NCBI RefSeq assembly: GCF_003367375.1
Contig: NZ_CP031416.1
Span: forward strand, 3,107,501 to 3,171,500
Length of the DNA: 64,000 nucleotides
Direction of reading: 5' to 3'
Origin: Gallaecimonas mangrovi
Lineage (GTDB): Bacteria; Pseudomonadota; Gammaproteobacteria; Enterobacterales; Gallaecimonadaceae
In this document: positions 62,304 to 64,000 of the stretch, in pieces
Layout of the letters: every line of letters begins with the position of its first letter
How positions within the stretch are numbered: the first letter of the stretch is position 1
The notes under the pieces: model-generated
The model's database searches: none
The model's input: only the letters and a program-made list of their open reading frames with translations
What the model was told of the DNA's origin: nothing
Made by a program: the position numbers and the translations under genes

Positions 62304-64000
62304 TTAACCGTTTTCCCGTTGCTGGCGCTTTTTGGTAAAGCGGCTGGGGCTGGCATTGGCTGGATCTTCCGGCCAGTCATGTTTGGGGTAACGGCCACGC
62401 ATTTCCTTGCGCACCTCGCTGTAACTTCCGGCCCAAAACCCTGCTAAATCCCGCGTTACCTGCAAAGGTCGGCGGGCGGGCGACAACAAAGCGCAGGTCA
62501 CCACCACCTTGCCATCGCAGATAGTGGGAGAGGCGGTTTGGCCATAAAGTGCCTGCATGGGTACCGAAAGCACCGGCGCTTCGTCCAAACGATATTCCAG
62601 CGCAAATTGTTGGCCGGTAGGCACCTCCAGGCGGGTGGGTAGTAACCTTGCCAGTTCCTTGGGTAAAGGCCATGGCAGCGCCGCCTCCATGGCTTGGCGA
62701 AGGTCAACTTTAGTCAGTGCTTGCTTACTTTTTACAGTCGATAAATAAGGGCCAAGCCAGCTTTCCAAGGTGTCGAGCAAGGCCTCATCGCTTACATCGG
62801 GCCAGGGCATGTGTGGCAACCATTGCTTGGCACAAAGTATCCGGGTTTGCAGCTGCCGGCTGGCATCATCCCACGGCAGGGCCTGCGCGCCCTGGCGGCG
62901 CAGCCAATCGCAAAGGGCGGCGGTGCGCTGGCCATCGTCAAGGTTGGGCAATGCTTTGGTGGCCAGCACCAAGGCGCCGTAGCGCTGCTCTTGCTGGGCA
63001 ACAAGGCGCTCGCCTTGCCAATCAAGCCTTGGCTGCCAATGAATATGGCGTTGGTGTAGTGCCTGCCAATCGTCTTCAGCAACAGCGGCGGCCAGGCGAA
63101 TGGTGGCATCGCCTTTATCACCACTCATTTGTGCCACCACCAGCCAGGGGGTGCCCCAAAGCCGGTCACCTTCAGCCAATCTTGCCCCCCGGCCCATGGC
63201 CAAACGATAACGGCCAGGGCTAACCTCAACGGCAATGCGCTCGGGGTAAGCCAAGCTCAAAATGGCGCCCAATGACCATCTGACCTCGCCGTGCGGGCGT
63301 AGCTGGCGCAGATAACGCTCTGATTGGCGGGCAATGGGGTGTTTACCTAAGGCCGTTAACCGGCCTTCAATATCACTGTCCCATTGAGAAAAGGGATCGC
63401 GCTCTTCCAAAAGCGCCGCCATAAGCGCCGCTTGTTTAAGGGAAGGCCCAGCTTGCTCAGCGACTAATGTCAGCATATGGGCAAGCCGGGGGTGACAACC
63501 CAACCGCGCCATTTGTCGGCCGGCCTTAGTAATACGGCCATCTTCCAAAGCATCAAGCTGGCCGAGCAGTTTACAAGCCTCAGCCCAGGGCCGCGTTGGC
63601 GGCAAATCAAGCCAGGCCAATTGTGCAGGTTCATGAATCCCCCACTGCGCCAGCTCTAGCGCCAAGGGCGCTAAATCAGAGGCCAATATTTCGGGCGGTG
63701 TTTGCGCACTCAGGCTTTGCTGCTGGCTTTCCCCCCAAAGACGAATAGCGATGCCCGGCGCTAAGCGCCCGGCCCGGCCCGCACGCTGGGTGGCTGAGGC
63801 CTGGCTAATACGGCAAAGCTTCAGTTGGCTCATGCCGGTGGCCACATCCAGCAGCGGCCGCCGGCACCAGCCGCTATCAATCACTAGCCGAATGCCTTCG
63901 ATGGTAAGCGAGGTTTCAGCAATGGGCGTGGCCAGCACCAGTTTGCGCCGACCATTGCCAGGCGGCGCAATGGCGGCATCTTGCAAGGCTTTATCCAGGT
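62304..64000 (-). CDS. hrpB: ATP-dependent helicase HrpB (C-terminal part, cut by the right edge)
   Basis: The visible 565 residues are the C-terminal two thirds of a DEAH-box helicase. The first visible motifs are LATPIAETSLTIEGI (motif V) and ATQRAGRAGRL (motif VI), then the helicase-associated winged-helix region (about 100-220) and the HrpB-specific C-terminal domain with LALEYRLDEAP-like and GFWAGSYSEVRKEMRGRYPKHDWPEDP motifs. The frame is open to base 64000, so the N-terminal RecA domain lies outside the window. A role in RNA processing is likely for the family. Confidence 0.93.
   Translation of the reverse strand, partial: LDKALQDAAIAPPGNGRRKLVLATPIAETSLTIEGIRLVIDSGWCRRPLLDVATGMSQLKLCRISQASATQRAGRAGRLAPGIAIRLWGESQQQSLSAQTPPEILASDLAPLALELAQWGIHEPAQLAWLDLPPTRPWAEACKLLGQLDALEDGRITKAGRQMARLGCHPRLAHMLTLVAEQAGPSLKQAALMAALLEERDPFSQWDSDIEGRLTALGKHPIARQSERYLRQLRPHGEVRWSLGAILSLAYPERIAVEVSPGRYRLAMGRGARLAEGDRLWGTPWLVVAQMSGDKGDATIRLAAAVAEDDWQALHQRHIHWQPRLDWQGERLVAQQEQRYGALVLATKALPNLDDGQRTAALCDWLRRQGAQALPWDDASRQLQTRILCAKQWLPHMPWPDVSDEALLDTLESWLGPYLSTVKSKQALTKVDLRQAMEAALPWPLPKELARLLPTRLEVPTGQQFALEYRLDEAPVLSVPMQALYGQTASPTICDGKVVVTCALLSPARRPLQVTRDLAGFWAGSYSEVRKEMRGRYPKHDWPEDPANASPSRFTKKRQQRENG

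Overview
The window is a chromosomal segment from a mesophilic marine-type gammaproteobacterium. ArcA/ArcB, MrcB, ErpA, ClcA, MtnN and GltBD all read as gammaproteobacterial proteins. From gene content I would guess a Gallaecimonas-like or Alteromonadales-type genome, but I cannot prove this without a search. I saw no tRNA or rRNA gene, insertion sequence, prophage, CRISPR array or integron. Coding density is high, and most convergent gene pairs end on a shared rho-independent hairpin.

Layout. 1-5.4 kb: a coniferyl-aldehyde-type dehydrogenase, a DUF3293 protein, then arcA and arcB tail to tail. 6-11.7 kb: gltBD (glutamate synthase). 11.7-14.3 kb: mtnN, a CbiB-like membrane protein, a DUF2721 protein and a secreted NTF2-like protein. 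14.4-19.0 kb: a four-gene glucosylglycerate operon (glycerate kinase, phosphatase, synthase, phosphorylase) that forms a closed loop for making and recycling a compatible solute. It converges on opgGH (periplasmic glucans, 19.0-22.7 kb), so the region looks like an osmoadaptation block. 22.9-28.4 kb: a guanine-deaminase-like protein, a secreted subtilase, tyrS and an M23 endopeptidase. 28.5-34.1 kb: anmK followed by mksFEB, an SMC-type condensin without a nuclease subunit.

34.1-41.2 kb: argD on the minus strand, then a patatin, a GntP-type permease, an EEP hydrolase, a Tat-exported intradiol dioxygenase and an AmiD-like amidase. 41.4-47.6 kb: a DUF3500 lipoprotein paired with a HupE-like membrane protein, a MarR/MATE pair, erpA and clcA. 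47.7-54.4 kb: pyrB, hemL, a FIST (NosP-like) sensor with its own EAL-type output protein, a WaaP-like kinase and a MarR regulator. 54.5-64 kb: mrcB, an atoE-pcaF-pcaJ-pcaI operon divergent from its IclR regulator, and hrpB cut by the right edge.

The most striking element is in the argD leader (35.34-35.51 kb, minus strand). A 21-codon reading frame has five arginine codons among six consecutive codons. It overlaps a protector hairpin, an exact 9-bp antiterminator pairing and a U6 terminator that ends just before the argD Shine-Dalgarno. A good ArgR-box match lies at the promoter. This has every part of a classical ribosome-mediated attenuator responding to arginine. Other points worth checking are an ArcB that lacks one of the two redox-sensing cysteines known in E. 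coli, GTTCG-N5-CGAAC operators between the pca operon and its regulator, and a NosP-like sensor paired with a degenerate-GGDEF/intact-EAL protein.
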